Source of the DNA: Panaeolus papilionaceus
Lineage: Eukaryota > Basidiomycota > Agaricomycetes > Agaricales
Assembly: GCA_015501605.1 (NCBI GenBank)
Contig: JADNRZ010000035.1
Location: forward strand, 1 to 64,000
Reading direction: 5' to 3'
Length of the DNA: 64,000 nucleotides
Made by a program: the position numbers and the translations under genes. This document shows positions 45,068 through 54,659 of the stretch, one piece after another. Position 1 is the first letter of the stretch. Each line of letters opens with the position of its first letter. The notes below the pieces were generated by a model. The model was not told the DNA's origin. It ran no database searches and saw only the letters and a list, made by a program, of their open reading frames with translations.

Positions 45068-45089
45068 CCGTCCGTAGTTTACGAGACAG
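45068..45089 (+). promoter_or_regulatory. Palindromic leader motif of element A
   Basis: Version of the 22-nt near-palindrome seen in D and B, here with one arm base changed (CCGTC instead of CTGTC). Eleven bases after the primer site. Confidence 0.4.
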
Positions 45090-45239
45090 CATCCCCCATA
45101 CAAAACAGCAACCCAGAAGAAGAAAACCAGCACCAAACCTTGATCAGGAACCTGCAGCCAAGCCAACTCCCCTGTATCGACTAGCAGCAGAGGATTACGA
45201 TTCCCTATCAGAAAGAAGAAACCTTGGGGAAAATTAGAA

Positions 45240-46748
45240 ATGTCCAAGAAAGAACAACAGAAGACCAACGAACCCCTCTCCGAACCAGACCAAGAAACTG
45301 AGCAAGAATCCCAGACCAACGAACAAGAAGAACTTGACACTCCCGTATCGCCCAACGAACTGAAAGAACCCTCGGAAACTCCAGAACCAACTGAATCCAC
45401 AAACGAACCAGAAGAAATCCCAGACACACCAGAAGAACCTTTGAAAGAACCCGAACAACCCCTTGACATCTCCCTTGCCCTCAGCCAACCAATTGAACCT
45501 TACGACCCCAGAGAACTGGACTACACTATCACCAGAACCCCAGTCTTCAGCACCGAAATCCCTTCATTCTCTACCAGTATGGCAACTGCAACTCTCACTC
45601 AGCCCCCAGGAGGCCACTCTGCCTCTTCTTCAAGACCTGGAGGAGCTGTCAAAGATCGTTCCCAGAGAGGACTGTCAGGACCACCTGGAGGAGATCCTCA
45701 ACCAGAAACTGACAATGAAGGACCAGGTGACCCCAATCCTTCTAGTAACCCTGATCCCGGTAACGGTCCACAAGACAATCCAGCTGCAGAAGCGTTTAAA
45801 AACGCCCTGAAGAAAGAAGTCAACCTTGGCGCACCTGAGAAGTTCACAGGAGACCGCACCAAGACCAAGCATTTTATCACCGAATGCTGATCCTATCTCC
45901 ACATCAATCGACACATCTACAACAACGATGACCTGAAGATTGCCTTCATCTTATCATACTTTGCAGAAGGACCAAAGGGAGATAGAGAAGCAATGGACTG
46001 GAAACGCTGCTTCCTAGCTGGAAAGTTCGATGAAGCCCAAAGAAGCAGGACTGCAGTCTCCTATGGAAGGTTCAACGACTTCCTTCGAAAATTTACTGAA
46101 GACTTCGCCCCGCGACTCGGACACGACCATGCAAGGAAGGATCTCAAGAACATCCAACAAGAAGGAAACGTCGAATCACACAACACTGCTTTCAAGAACC
46201 TCATGATCACCACAGGCTACGCCTTCCCTCACACCGACCCCGACGATAACCTCGATCCAATGGAAGACCTGCTGATTGGGATTTATCAAGACTCTCTTAA
46301 GAAACCAATCTTGGACAGAATTCGCAACAACGGATACAACCCCTACACCCTGAAGGAATGGATGGATCGAGCAGCCGAAGTGGACGCCCGCTGGAGGGAA
46401 TCTTTTCCTTTCCCATTCGACAAGAAACCTGCCAAACGCTTCACCTCTAATCAGATGGGGTTCAGATTCGCCAATTCCAAGCAAATCAATCTCACTGAAG
46501 TTGAGCGTGCAGACCACATGAAGAACGGCACCTGCTTCTGCTGTCACCAACCAGGTCATATCTCCAAATTCTGCCCCAACTGCGATCTCAAGAAAATGAA
46601 CCAGAACCAGAACACCAACAACCGCGATTCCACCCCGACTAGAAACCCAAAGGATTTCGCCAAATACATTCGCACCTTCTATCAAGACTTGAACAAAGAA
46701 CAGCGCGCCAAATTTGCCTCCAAAATGCAAGAACAGGATTTTTCCTAA
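45240..46748 (+). pseudogene. Gag of element A (one premature stop)
   Basis: 503 codons including the terminal stop. N-terminal acidic region, capsid-like region with APEKFTGDRTKTKHFITEC, and a knuckle reading CFCCHQPGHISKFC. A TGA at 45888-45890 replaces the CGA seen in element D; everything else is open. ATG at 45240 is the natural start, just after the leader. The knuckle keeps its CX2CX4HX4C ligands but has C for R next to the second cysteine. Pol continues in the -1 frame. Confidence 0.9.
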
Positions 46749-46866
46749 AAGGTTTCGCCTCGACGTCTAAACCTTATGTATCAGTTTGCTCCGCTTTGAT
46801 AGCTCACAATGAATCTTTTTCTGTCCCCGTGACTATCAAGTGTGAACAACTGAGAACCGCCGAACC
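46749..46866 (+). pseudogene. Pol of element A, first part (before element B)
   Basis: The -1 frame relative to gag reads LKGFASTSKPYVSVCSALIA then HNESFSVPVTI and RTAEP, where element B interrupts. The frame is open across the gag stop. It resumes at 54660. Confidence 0.75.
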
Positions 46867-47459
46867 TGTTACGGTAGCTCGACGGGCGCTTGCGGTTAAG
46901 GCCTTTGAGCTAAGTCGGGGTCGGTCGGAGAAGTCGGGTTCGATATTCTGTTCAGAATATAAGTTCAAGTTATCGTACTAAGAATGCCACTTCGAGAATC
47001 GCTCGATGGTATTGTCTTAGTAGAGAGCGAGTTAAGAAAGAAGCAGTAGAAGTTATCGTTCTATTGTAGTTAAAGAACTAGCTAAAGAACATGGGTATAG
47101 CTACTGGGGTTTATATAGGTACGGTAGGCGGTCTGTGCGCGAATGGATATGAGTCCATATGAGTAGAAGTAATGAGTCAAAGAAAGTATGACTAGTAAAG
47201 AGAGTCATAAGTAGAAAGAAAGAGTAACTATGAGTCGAGTATGAGTCGAGTAAGAGTCAGAAGGAAAATGAGTCGAAGGTGGAACCGAGATAAGATAATG
47301 GTGAATCACGTGATAAAAGATAAGATAAGTAATCACGTGACAAAAGATAAGATAAGGTCACGTGGGGGAAAGGAAAGGAAGTAAGAAAAAGATAAGCGAG
47401 ATATAAGTACATAGAGAGATGATGGTACACTAGTAGAAGAAAGTAGAAAAGTCGTAACA
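46867..47459 (-). repeat. 3' LTR of element B (593 bp)
   Basis: TGTTACGAC to CCGTAACA on the minus strand. The minus-strand polypurine tract ACGGGGGTAA lies just outside (47460-47470). Confidence 0.9.
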
Positions 47460-47490
47460 TTACCCCCGTATCAAGCCTGAATGTCCTCAT

Positions 47491-48615
47491 TCAGGTGCAA
47501 AGGTTGTGGTCGGCGTCAGTGCCCATGTCGTCGTCGTAATAGCCGCCAAAGAAATCGTCGGAGGTATCTTCCCATTTAGAGTCGTGGGTGACTCTAAATT
47601 TCCAACTTCCTTTGTTCCAGTTGCGACGATGCTTCTTGTCCCAGGCGTCATCTTCTTTGTAGGGTTGGAGATTGTCCCAAGGATTGGATGAGGTAGATGA
47701 GGAGGTCGACGAGACCTTCTTCTTGCCCTTCTTCGCGCTTTTATTGGCAAGGCGTAGGGGGCAGCTGAGTGCGAGGTGTCCGGCTCCGTATTTTCCGCAA
47801 CTCCAACATTTGTTATGGGGACAGTTTTCTCGGAAGTGGTCAAGGTTGGGGCATTTTCGGCAGAGGTTGAGCCCTCGTTTCATGAGTGCGAGGGTGTTTG
47901 CTTTAGTTTGGGGGTCGAGGTTGTCGAGGGTAGAGGAAGGGGAGCGGAGAGCGAGCGTTTCGAGGGACGGGGCTTGAGGGGTGGCGATAGTGTAGTCGAA
48001 GTAGAAACCGTTGTTTTTAGGGAATTTGTAGACCCGGTTAGGCTTCTCATTGGCGTACTTCTTCCTTTGTTCGTCGATGAGAGAGATGACGCTGAGTCGG
48101 TAATCGGGGTTATTGAGGTGTTCTTGGCAGAATTGTTCGAATTTGTTGCAGCCAATATCCCAGAGTTTGGATACGGCTTCTTTATGGGCTTTTATTTGGG
48201 TGTTAAGGCTGATGACTGTTTCGAGGTGATTGGAGATGGCGATGTCCATGTCGCGGATGGGATCGAGGTGTTTTTCGTTGAAAGGGAGTTTCCAATTGAG
48301 GGCGTCGTAATCTTCTTTGGTGCGGAAGATGTCGACGAATTCTTGGAAGGTGATGGTAGTGCTTGAACAAATGGAGCTTGGCGCGTCGGAGTGGAGAGGG
48401 GAAGATTTATTGGGAGAGAAGGTAGGTGGTTCGGTGAGAGATCCTTGAGAAGGGGATAGAATGCGAACGGATTTAGGGGAAGGTGATTTGGAGGAGGGTT
48501 CCTCTTTGGCAATGAGTTTGAGGAAATCCGAGAGGAATTTCTCTTGTTCCTGGGGAGTGGCAGTGGTGGTAGGAGCGGTTTTGAAAGAGGCGGAGGAAGA
48601 AGCGAAGGAAGACAT
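47491..48615 (-). CDS. ORF3 of element B: double zinc-knuckle protein in env position
   Basis: Intact 374-residue frame that starts with an ATG 45 nt after the pol stop and ends about 30 nt before the 3' LTR. N-terminus serine/proline-rich, with SVRILSPSQGSL near residue 50. Next comes TFQEFVDIFRTKEDYDALNW followed by KLPF (near 90-115), then a helical region with WDIGCNKFEQFC. Two zinc knuckles follow near 250-290: CX2CX4HX4C (CRKCPNLDHFRENC) and an unusual CX2CX6HX4C (CWSCGKYGAGHLALSC). The tail is basic, then acidic (SDDFFGGYYDDDMG). There is no signal peptide or membrane segment, so it is not an envelope protein. The function is unknown; RNA or DNA binding is likely from the knuckles. Element A has a related gene in the same place. 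Confidence 0.9.
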   Translation of the reverse strand: MSSFASSSASFKTAPTTTATPQEQEKFLSDFLKLIAKEEPSSKSPSPKSVRILSPSQGSLTEPPTFSPNKSSPLHSDAPSSICSSTTITFQEFVDIFRTKEDYDALNWKLPFNEKHLDPIRDMDIAISNHLETVISLNTQIKAHKEAVSKLWDIGCNKFEQFCQEHLNNPDYRLSVISLIDEQRKKYANEKPNRVYKFPKNNGFYFDYTIATPQAPSLETLALRSPSSTLDNLDPQTKANTLALMKRGLNLCRKCPNLDHFRENCPHNKCWSCGKYGAGHLALSCPLRLANKSAKKGKKKVSSTSSSTSSNPWDNLQPYKEDDAWDKKHRRNWNKGSWKFRVTHDSKWEDTSDDFFGGYYDDDMGTDADHNLCT

Positions 48616-48660
48616 GTTGGTTTGAGTGTTTGAAAGGTAGCGAATTTGCTGGGGAATGAG

Positions 48661-51600
48661 TCAGAGTTTGTGTCTTCTTTTATATTGTTTTAGGATGTCA
48701 GGGGCGTTGGCTAGAGCTTCTTCGGGAACCCAGAGATCTGACATCGAGTCGTAGCCTTTCCAGGATACATAATATTGCCTTTTTGGTGGTTTCCCTTTGT
48801 GTTTCTGAATGCGCTCCACTTCGTATTCTTCTTCTCCTTCGATAAGGTCAGGCGGTGGCTGAGGGAAGTTAGGACCGTGTTCGGGAGTTTCATTGTATGG
48901 AGAGAGAAGGGTGGCATGGAAGACGTCGTGGATTTTCCAGTGGGGTGGGAGAGTGAGACGATAAGTTACTGGTCCCAGTATTTCGGAAATGGAGAAGGGT
49001 CCTTCGCGTTTGGTGGAAATTTTCTTATTATGTCCGGTTTTGAGGTTTCTAGCATCGAGCCACACCTTTTGTCCGAGCTTGAATGGGACGAAGGCGTGTT
49101 TGCTATTGCTAATCATCCTGTTTCTGGCGAACGTGTGAGCGGCAATGGCTTCTTGGCGCATGTTGAGAAGGGAGGCAAGTTTCTTATCAACAGTGGGGAA
49201 TACGGTATGTTCGAAAGCGATCGGGATTTGAGTGGGGTTGGTCCCTAGCATTAGTTCGAATGGGGAGTGGCGGCGATCGGAATGTCGGCGATGGTTGTGG
49301 GTGAACTCGAGAGTGGGTAAAGCGTCTGGCCAAGATTCGGGATTATTGATGCAGTAAATGGATAGGTAGGTTTCGATTTCTTGATTGTAGCGTTCGGTGG
49401 TTCCATCGGTTTGGGGGTGATAGGCGGTAGATAGCTTGGATTCGATGTTGAGGAGTTTTAGGAGTTCTTTGAAGGCTTGAGCAGCGAATCTGGGGTCGCG
49501 ATCAGAAGTAATAGAGTCTGGGAGGCCAAATCGTTTGTAGAGATTGTCGAGTAAAAGTTTTGCGACTCCTTCGGAGGTAATAGTTTTCGTGCAAGGCAGG
49601 AGAATTACCCCCTTCGTAAGGCCGTGGTCCACCACGGACAAAATTGAGTCATAATTGGATGAGGGTGGTAAGTCGGTGATCAGATCCATGGAGGTTTGGG
49701 CAAAGGGTTTCAGGGATTTTGGAGCAGGAATGGGAACTAAGGTGGGTTTTGCAGGGTTCCGATTAATCTTAAATTGTTGACAGGTGGCGCAACCTTTGAC
49801 ATAAGATTTGACGAATTGTCGCATTCCCGGCCACCAGTGAGTGGCAGAGATAGAGTTGAATGTTTCGAGTTCTCCGGGATGTCCGGCGGAGATAGTGTCG
49901 TGGAAATGCATGACAATGGATCTTCGGAGTTTGTCGTCTTTGGGAACGTAAACCTTATCCTTATAGAATAATAGTTTCCCATAGTCTCCTTCTTCAAAGG
50001 ACCAGTCGTTTAGGGTGGTTCCGGAAGTGGCGTTAGTGTTTTGTAAAAGGGTTTCTAGGGCTTCCATGGCGTTTTTGTCTAATGGTTTGGCGTTAGCGAT
50101 TTGTTTCTGGAGTTCGATGTCGATAAGATTAATGAATAGTGAGTTTGGGAGCATAGTGATATCGGTGTTTTCTTCGTTGGCTCCTTCGGGTATAAGGTCA
50201 GGTCTTCGTGAGAGTGTGTCAGATTGGATCATTTTGTGGCCAGGGGTGTGGACAAGTTCGATGTCGAATTCAGATAGGATGAGGAACCAACGTGCTTGCC
50301 TTCGGTTAAGGTTCTGTGGAGAGCGCCAATACGTGAGATTCTTATGGTCGGAGAGTATGGTGGTCGTGTGAGGTGATCCTTGGATGTAGTGCTTCCATTC
50401 TTCTAGCGCTCGGATGATTGCGAGAAGTTCTCTGTCGAAGATTTGGTAGTTCTGTTCGGCAGGAGAAAATGAACGGGATAAGAAACATATGGGATGGCGT
50501 TTTCCGTTGGAATCGGTTTGAGTAAGGACAGCACCATAGGCGTATTGGGAAGCATCTGCTTCGATCTGGAAAGGTTTGTTTAGATCGGGCATAGCGAGCA
50601 CTGGTTCTTGGCTGAATCGGTCCTTGAGGTTGTCAAATGCGGCTTGATGAATTTCGGTCCAAATGAAAGGTTTGTCTTTACGGAGCAGGTCGTTTAATGG
50701 TCGTGCGATATCGGAGTAGTGACGGATGAACTTTCGGTAGAAATTACCAAAGCCCAGGAATGATCGGACTTGTTTGAGGGTCTTTGGTGCTGGCCAGTCT
50801 TTGATTCCTGCAAGCTTAGCGGGGTCCATGGAAATCTTATTGTGTTCGATGATGAATCCTAAGTAGGCGATCTTGGTTTTGTGGAATTCGCATTTTTCTG
50901 GTTTCAGGTAGAGGTTGTTCTCTTTCATGATCTGGAGTACTTCCTTGGAGTATTTCTCCAGATCTTCTTCGTTGGTGGCATAGATCAAAATGTCGTCCAT
51001 ATAAATGATGATGTAACCATTTTCGACTTGGGTAATGAAGATGTTGTCCATCATGGATTGGAACGTTGCCGGAGAGTTGCAAAGACCGAAGAACATGACG
51101 AGGGGTTCGAAGAGGCCATATTTAGTTTTGAAGGCGGCCTTCCATTCGTCTCCCTTTTTGATGCGGACGTTGTTGTACCCCCAGCGGATGTCAAGTTTGG
51201 TGAAAAACTTGGCTCCGCGGAGTTTATCCATGAGGTCGGTTACAAGCGGTAAAGGGTAAGCGTTCTTGACAGTACCTTCGTTAAGATGTCGATAATCCTG
51301 GCATGGTCGGAGTTTCCCGTCTTTCTTGGCAACATAAAAGAATCCGGACGCTTGTGGAGAGTTACTTTCCCGAATCGTACCTTTTTCCTTGTGTTCTTCG
51401 ATGAATTTCTTGGTTGCTTCGTCTTCTGCCGGATTTAGAGGGTAAATCTTGGTAGACTTGGGAACGAAATCGGGTTTGAGCTTGATTTCGTGATCCCAAG
51501 GTTTACTGGTTGGTAGGGTAGAAGACGCTTCTTCGCTGAAGACAGAGATCCAGGGGTGGTATTGAGGGGGAATTAACTCTAGAGGATCGACGTCGTCGGA

Positions 51601-52278
51601 TTCCTTGTTAAACTTTTGGGCGAAAGCTTGAGAATGAGTCAGGGTGGTGTTGATCCAGATGTTTTCGGTTTCTTCAGTTGGTCCTCCTTCGATATAGGAA
51701 ATGACCAAGTCATTGGTAGCGGTTCGGGTGGTTCGTTTTGTGGTCGCATTCTCTCCAAGCATTTTCTTTACTTGGAGTTCCAGATTCGCTATAGCGAATT
51801 CGTCGATGATAACAGAGTCGGTAGGGTACCAATCAGGTATCGGGTTCAGTGTTTCGGTCCGAGCAAGATCTTGGTCGGGTTCTTCGGTTATCGGGGATCG
51901 CCAGTTCAGGGAAGCATTCTTCCAGTCGATTTCGGGGTTCGTTTCTTGCAGCCAGGGTAGTCCTAATATAATCTTCTGCCTTCCTAGCCCAGTTACTAGG
52001 AGGTTCGTTTTCTTGATCTTGTCGTAGATCTTCATGTTCACGGTTGTTCGGTGGGTAATGGTCCCAGTCTTGTTCGGAGTCCCATCAACGTTTCGTACTC
52101 GGATCGGGGTTTTGAGGGGAGTGAGAGGAAGTTTAAGAGATTTTGCGAATGATTGGTCGATAAAGATGCCTGCAGCTCCGGAGTCAAGGAGTGCATGAGA
52201 GGAAATAGGTTCAGCGGTTCTCAGTTGTTCACACTCGATAGTCACGGGGACAGAAAATGATTCATTGTGAGCTATCAA
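48661..52278 (-). CDS. Pol of element B, intact
   Basis: 1205 residues from the listed start, which is an internal TTG; the frame is open further upstream across the gag stop in the -1 frame. Retropepsin LLDSGAAG near 31-37; RT with YMDDIL near 426; RNase H beginning FQIEADASQYAYGA near 545; integrase with a HX4H-type finger and CATCQQ, then the core residues in SMDLITDLP, TSDRDPRF and TTERYNQEIE; C-terminal chromodomain EEYEVERIQKHKGK with YYVSWKGYDSMSDLWVPEEA. The chromodomain in this clade steers insertion to marked chromatin. No stop or frameshift. All catalytic residues that I looked for are present. Confidence 0.95.
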   Translation of the reverse strand: MIAHNESFSVPVTIECEQLRTAEPISSHALLDSGAAGIFIDQSFAKSLKLPLTPLKTPIRVRNVDGTPNKTGTITHRTTVNMKIYDKIKKTNLLVTGLGRQKIILGLPWLQETNPEIDWKNASLNWRSPITEEPDQDLARTETLNPIPDWYPTDSVIIDEFAIANLELQVKKMLGENATTKRTTRTATNDLVISYIEGGPTEETENIWINTTLTHSQAFAQKFNKESDDVDPLELIPPQYHPWISVFSEEASSTLPTSKPWDHEIKLKPDFVPKSTKIYPLNPAEDEATKKFIEEHKEKGTIRESNSPQASGFFYVAKKDGKLRPCQDYRHLNEGTVKNAYPLPLVTDLMDKLRGAKFFTKLDIRWGYNNVRIKKGDEWKAAFKTKYGLFEPLVMFFGLCNSPATFQSMMDNIFITQVENGYIIIYMDDILIYATNEEDLEKYSKEVLQIMKENNLYLKPEKCEFHKTKIAYLGFIIEHNKISMDPAKLAGIKDWPAPKTLKQVRSFLGFGNFYRKFIRHYSDIARPLNDLLRKDKPFIWTEIHQAAFDNLKDRFSQEPVLAMPDLNKPFQIEADASQYAYGAVLTQTDSNGKRHPICFLSRSFSPAEQNYQIFDRELLAIIRALEEWKHYIQGSPHTTTILSDHKNLTYWRSPQNLNRRQARWFLILSEFDIELVHTPGHKMIQSDTLSRRPDLIPEGANEENTDITMLPNSLFINLIDIELQKQIANAKPLDKNAMEALETLLQNTNATSGTTLNDWSFEEGDYGKLLFYKDKVYVPKDDKLRRSIVMHFHDTISAGHPGELETFNSISATHWWPGMRQFVKSYVKGCATCQQFKINRNPAKPTLVPIPAPKSLKPFAQTSMDLITDLPPSSNYDSILSVVDHGLTKGVILLPCTKTITSEGVAKLLLDNLYKRFGLPDSITSDRDPRFAAQAFKELLKLLNIESKLSTAYHPQTDGTTERYNQEIETYLSIYCINNPESWPDALPTLEFTHNHRRHSDRRHSPFELMLGTNPTQIPIAFEHTVFPTVDKKLASLLNMRQEAIAAHTFARNRMISNSKHAFVPFKLGQKVWLDARNLKTGHNKKISTKREGPFSISEILGPVTYRLTLPPHWKIHDVFHATLLSPYNETPEHGPNFPQPPPDLIEGEEEYEVERIQKHKGKPPKRQYYVSWKGYDSMSDLWVPEEALANAPDILKQYKRRHKL

Positions 52279-52325
52279 AGCGGAGCATACTGATACATGG
52301 GGTTCTGACGTCGATGCAAAACCCT

Positions 52326-53651
52326 TTAGGCAAAATCCTCCTCTTGCATTTCGTTCTGGAATTCGGTTTGTTCTTCCTCGGTCATTCCGGCGTAAAGACT
52401 GCGGATATGTTTAACGAAGTCTTTCGGAGTACGGTTCGTGATGTTGGTGGGAGTCGGGTTCGGTTTGTTCATGGAAATACCAGCGTTTCGGGTGGGGCAG
52501 TTCTTGGAGATGTGTCTGCTTAGTTGGCAGCGGAAGCAGGCTCCTTTCTTCATCAAATCGTCGCGTTCGGTTTCTGTGAGATTGATCTGTTTGGCCTTGA
52601 ATCGGAATCCCATACGGTTGGAGTTATTCGGTTTAACGGGCCTGTTGCTGGAGAAGCCCTTGTTGGTTTCTCTCCAGATGGCGTCTGCTTGAGCGGCTCG
52701 GTTCATCCATTCCATAAGGGTGACAGGTGCATCTCTTTCTCGGCGGAGTTGGTCGGCAAGGGGTTTATTGAGGGACAAACGATATTCCTTGATTAGTTTG
52801 CGTTCATAAGGATCTGGTGCTCGTCCAGCTGGGGTGTTGGGAATGGGGTACCCTGCTTTGATGAGCAAGTTCTTGAAAAGGGTGTTATGAACGTCGGCTG
52901 ATCCTTTTTGTTTAAGGAAAGTGATATCTTCGTCGGTGGTTTCCGAGCTGAGTTTGAGGGCGAATTCATTCCTGAGTTTGAGAAGGAAGTCTTGAAGTGA
53001 GCCGTAAGAGATTACTCCGGTGGTTTGGGCTTGAATGAAGGCGGTATTAAGGAATCCCCGCTTCCATTCTAAGGCAGTTCTATCTTCGTTGGGTCCTTCT
53101 CCAAATAAGGAAAGGACGAAGGCGATTTGTTTGTCGTTGGCGTCGTAGATATGTTCATTGATGAAGAGGTATGCCATGCAATCTGTGATGAAATGGTCGA
53201 CCTTAGATCGATCTCCTGTAAACTTTTCGGGGAGACCGATATTGAGTTCCTTTCTGTTGACGTTAACGATCGGAATTCCTTGTTGTCCTCCTTGGGGTCC
53301 AGGCGGTCCAGGAGGGCCTTGGGGTCCAGGGTTTCCTCCTCCTCCTCCAGGGGATCCAGGGGGAGTGGGCGTTCCAGATCCTCCAGGAGTCCCGGGAGAT
53401 CCGGGTCTTCTGGGCGGGCCAGTAGGTCCTAAGGGTGGAGGAAAGTTGGGTGGTAAAGGAATCGCAGAGGGATTCAATTGTCCAGTAGATTTTTCTTTTC
53501 CTTTACTAGACGATGCTTCAGAGTCTTGGAGTTCTCCAAATGCGGAAAGACCAGTTTGGTAGAAGCTGGAAATTCCTCTGGAAGATGTGTCTTGAACAGC
53601 TCTGGATGCGAGTCCAGAAGTGGATAGGGTTGCTAGTTCGGTTGCGGACAT
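52326..53651 (-). CDS. Gag of element B
   Basis: 441 residues from ATG 53651. Proline/glycine-rich segment (GGGGNPGPQGPPGPPGPQGG), capsid-like region beginning LPEKFTGDRSKVDHFITDC, and a knuckle CFRCQLSRHISKNC with the spacing CX2CX4HX4C. In elements A and D gag starts earlier; here the same frame is open upstream to about 54040 (including RETEHTIQRTPVYSSEIP) but has a TGA between KYI and DNEDMS just before this ATG. Either gag starts here or the longer form has been lost by one mutation. Ends GAT TTT GCC TAA, with pol in the -1 frame. Confidence 0.9.
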   Translation of the reverse strand: MSATELATLSTSGLASRAVQDTSSRGISSFYQTGLSAFGELQDSEASSSKGKEKSTGQLNPSAIPLPPNFPPPLGPTGPPRRPGSPGTPGGSGTPTPPGSPGGGGGNPGPQGPPGPPGPQGGQQGIPIVNVNRKELNIGLPEKFTGDRSKVDHFITDCMAYLFINEHIYDANDKQIAFVLSLFGEGPNEDRTALEWKRGFLNTAFIQAQTTGVISYGSLQDFLLKLRNEFALKLSSETTDEDITFLKQKGSADVHNTLFKNLLIKAGYPIPNTPAGRAPDPYERKLIKEYRLSLNKPLADQLRRERDAPVTLMEWMNRAAQADAIWRETNKGFSSNRPVKPNNSNRMGFRFKAKQINLTETERDDLMKKGACFRCQLSRHISKNCPTRNAGISMNKPNPTPTNITNRTPKDFVKHIRSLYAGMTEEEQTEFQNEMQEEDFA

Positions 53652-54021
53652 GTCTTCGTTATCTCAGATATATTTGGGAATCTCGGAGCTGTAGACTGGG
53701 GTTCTTTGGATCGTGTGTTCGGTTTCTCTAGGGTCGAGGGTTTCTTGAAATTCTTCTTCGTCGGAGTTCGGAGTGGTGTCTGGTATTTCGGGTTGTTGTT
53801 CGGTTTCGCGGGAGATCTCCCTTTGTTCTTCTTCTTGTCCTTCTTGGGACGGTTTCGGTTCTTGTTCAGTGGCTGTCGGTTCGCTTACTTCGGCGATACT
53901 GGGTTCTTTTCGTTTCAGTGGTATTTTCTGCTTGCTCGAAAGGGTCGGGGAGGTTGCAGAAGTCGATACCGGTCGGGTCCTGATGAGCTTCTTCGAGGTA
54001 GCCGTCTTGAAGGATGGGGGA

Positions 54022-54043
54022 CTGTCGCGTAAACTACGGACAG
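54022..54043 (-). promoter_or_regulatory. Palindromic leader motif of element B
   Basis: Arms CTGTC and GACAG, inner CGTAG/TTACG, one mismatch. Same place as in A and D. Confidence 0.45.
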
Positions 54044-54053
54044 TGATTCGAGA

Positions 54054-54066
54054 TAGCTAGTTCTTT
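54054..54066 (-). promoter_or_regulatory. Primer-binding site (self-priming type), element B
   Basis: Minus strand AAAGAACTAGCTA adjoining the LTR, perfect complement of 54272-54284 in the LTR, which lies about 30 nt downstream of TATATAA (54311-54317). Confidence 0.75.
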
Positions 54067-54659
54067 TGTTACGGTAGCTCGACGGGCGCTTGCGGTTAAG
54101 GCCTTTGAGCGAAGTCGGGGTCAGTCGGAGAAGTCGGGTTCGATATTCTGTTCAGAATATAAGTTCAAGTTATCGTACTAAGAATGCCACTTCGAGAATC
54201 GCTCGATGGTATTGTCTTAGTAGAGAGCGAGTTAAGAAAGAAGCAGTAGAAGTTATCGTTCTATTGTAGTTAAAGAACTAGCTAAAGAACATGGGTATAG
54301 CTACTGGGGTTTATATAGGTACGGTAGGCGGTCTGTGCGCGAATGGATATGAGTCCATATGAGTAGAAGTAATGAGTCAAAGAAAGTATGACTAGTAAAG
54401 AGAGTCATAAGTAGAAAGAAAGAGTAACTATGAGTCGAGTATGAGTCGAGTAAGAGTCAGAAGGAAAATGAGTCGAAGGTGGAACCGAGATAAGATAATG
54501 GTGAATCACGTGATAAAAGATAAGATAAGTAATCACGTGACAAAAGATAAGATAAGGTCACGTGGGGAAAAGGAAAGGAAGTAAGAAAAAGATAAGCGAG
54601 ATATAAGTACATAGAGAGATGATGGTACACTAGTAGAAGAAAGTAGAAAAGTCGTAACA
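54067..54659 (-). repeat. 5' LTR of element B (593 bp)
   Basis: Ends and box as in the 3' LTR. Differences noticed: one base each near 46906/54106, 46919/54119 and 47368/54568. Confidence 0.9.

Larger units (their letters stand above)
46867..54659 (-). mobile_element. Gypsy chromovirus element B, nearly intact
   Basis: Two 593-bp LTRs (46867-47459, 54067-54659) in minus orientation and the duplication GAACC (46862-46866, 54660-54664) delimit a 7793-bp element inserted in the protease of A. Gene order on the minus strand: gag, pol, ORF3. I counted three single-base differences between the LTRs. Pol and ORF3 are uninterrupted. It is the youngest insertion in the window and is related to A and D but clearly a different family (LTR of 593 against 549 bp; divergent gag). 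Confidence 0.95.

Noticed and set aside
47491..48615. ORF3 as an envelope gene
   Set aside because: No signal peptide, membrane anchor or cleavage site; it has two zinc knuckles instead.
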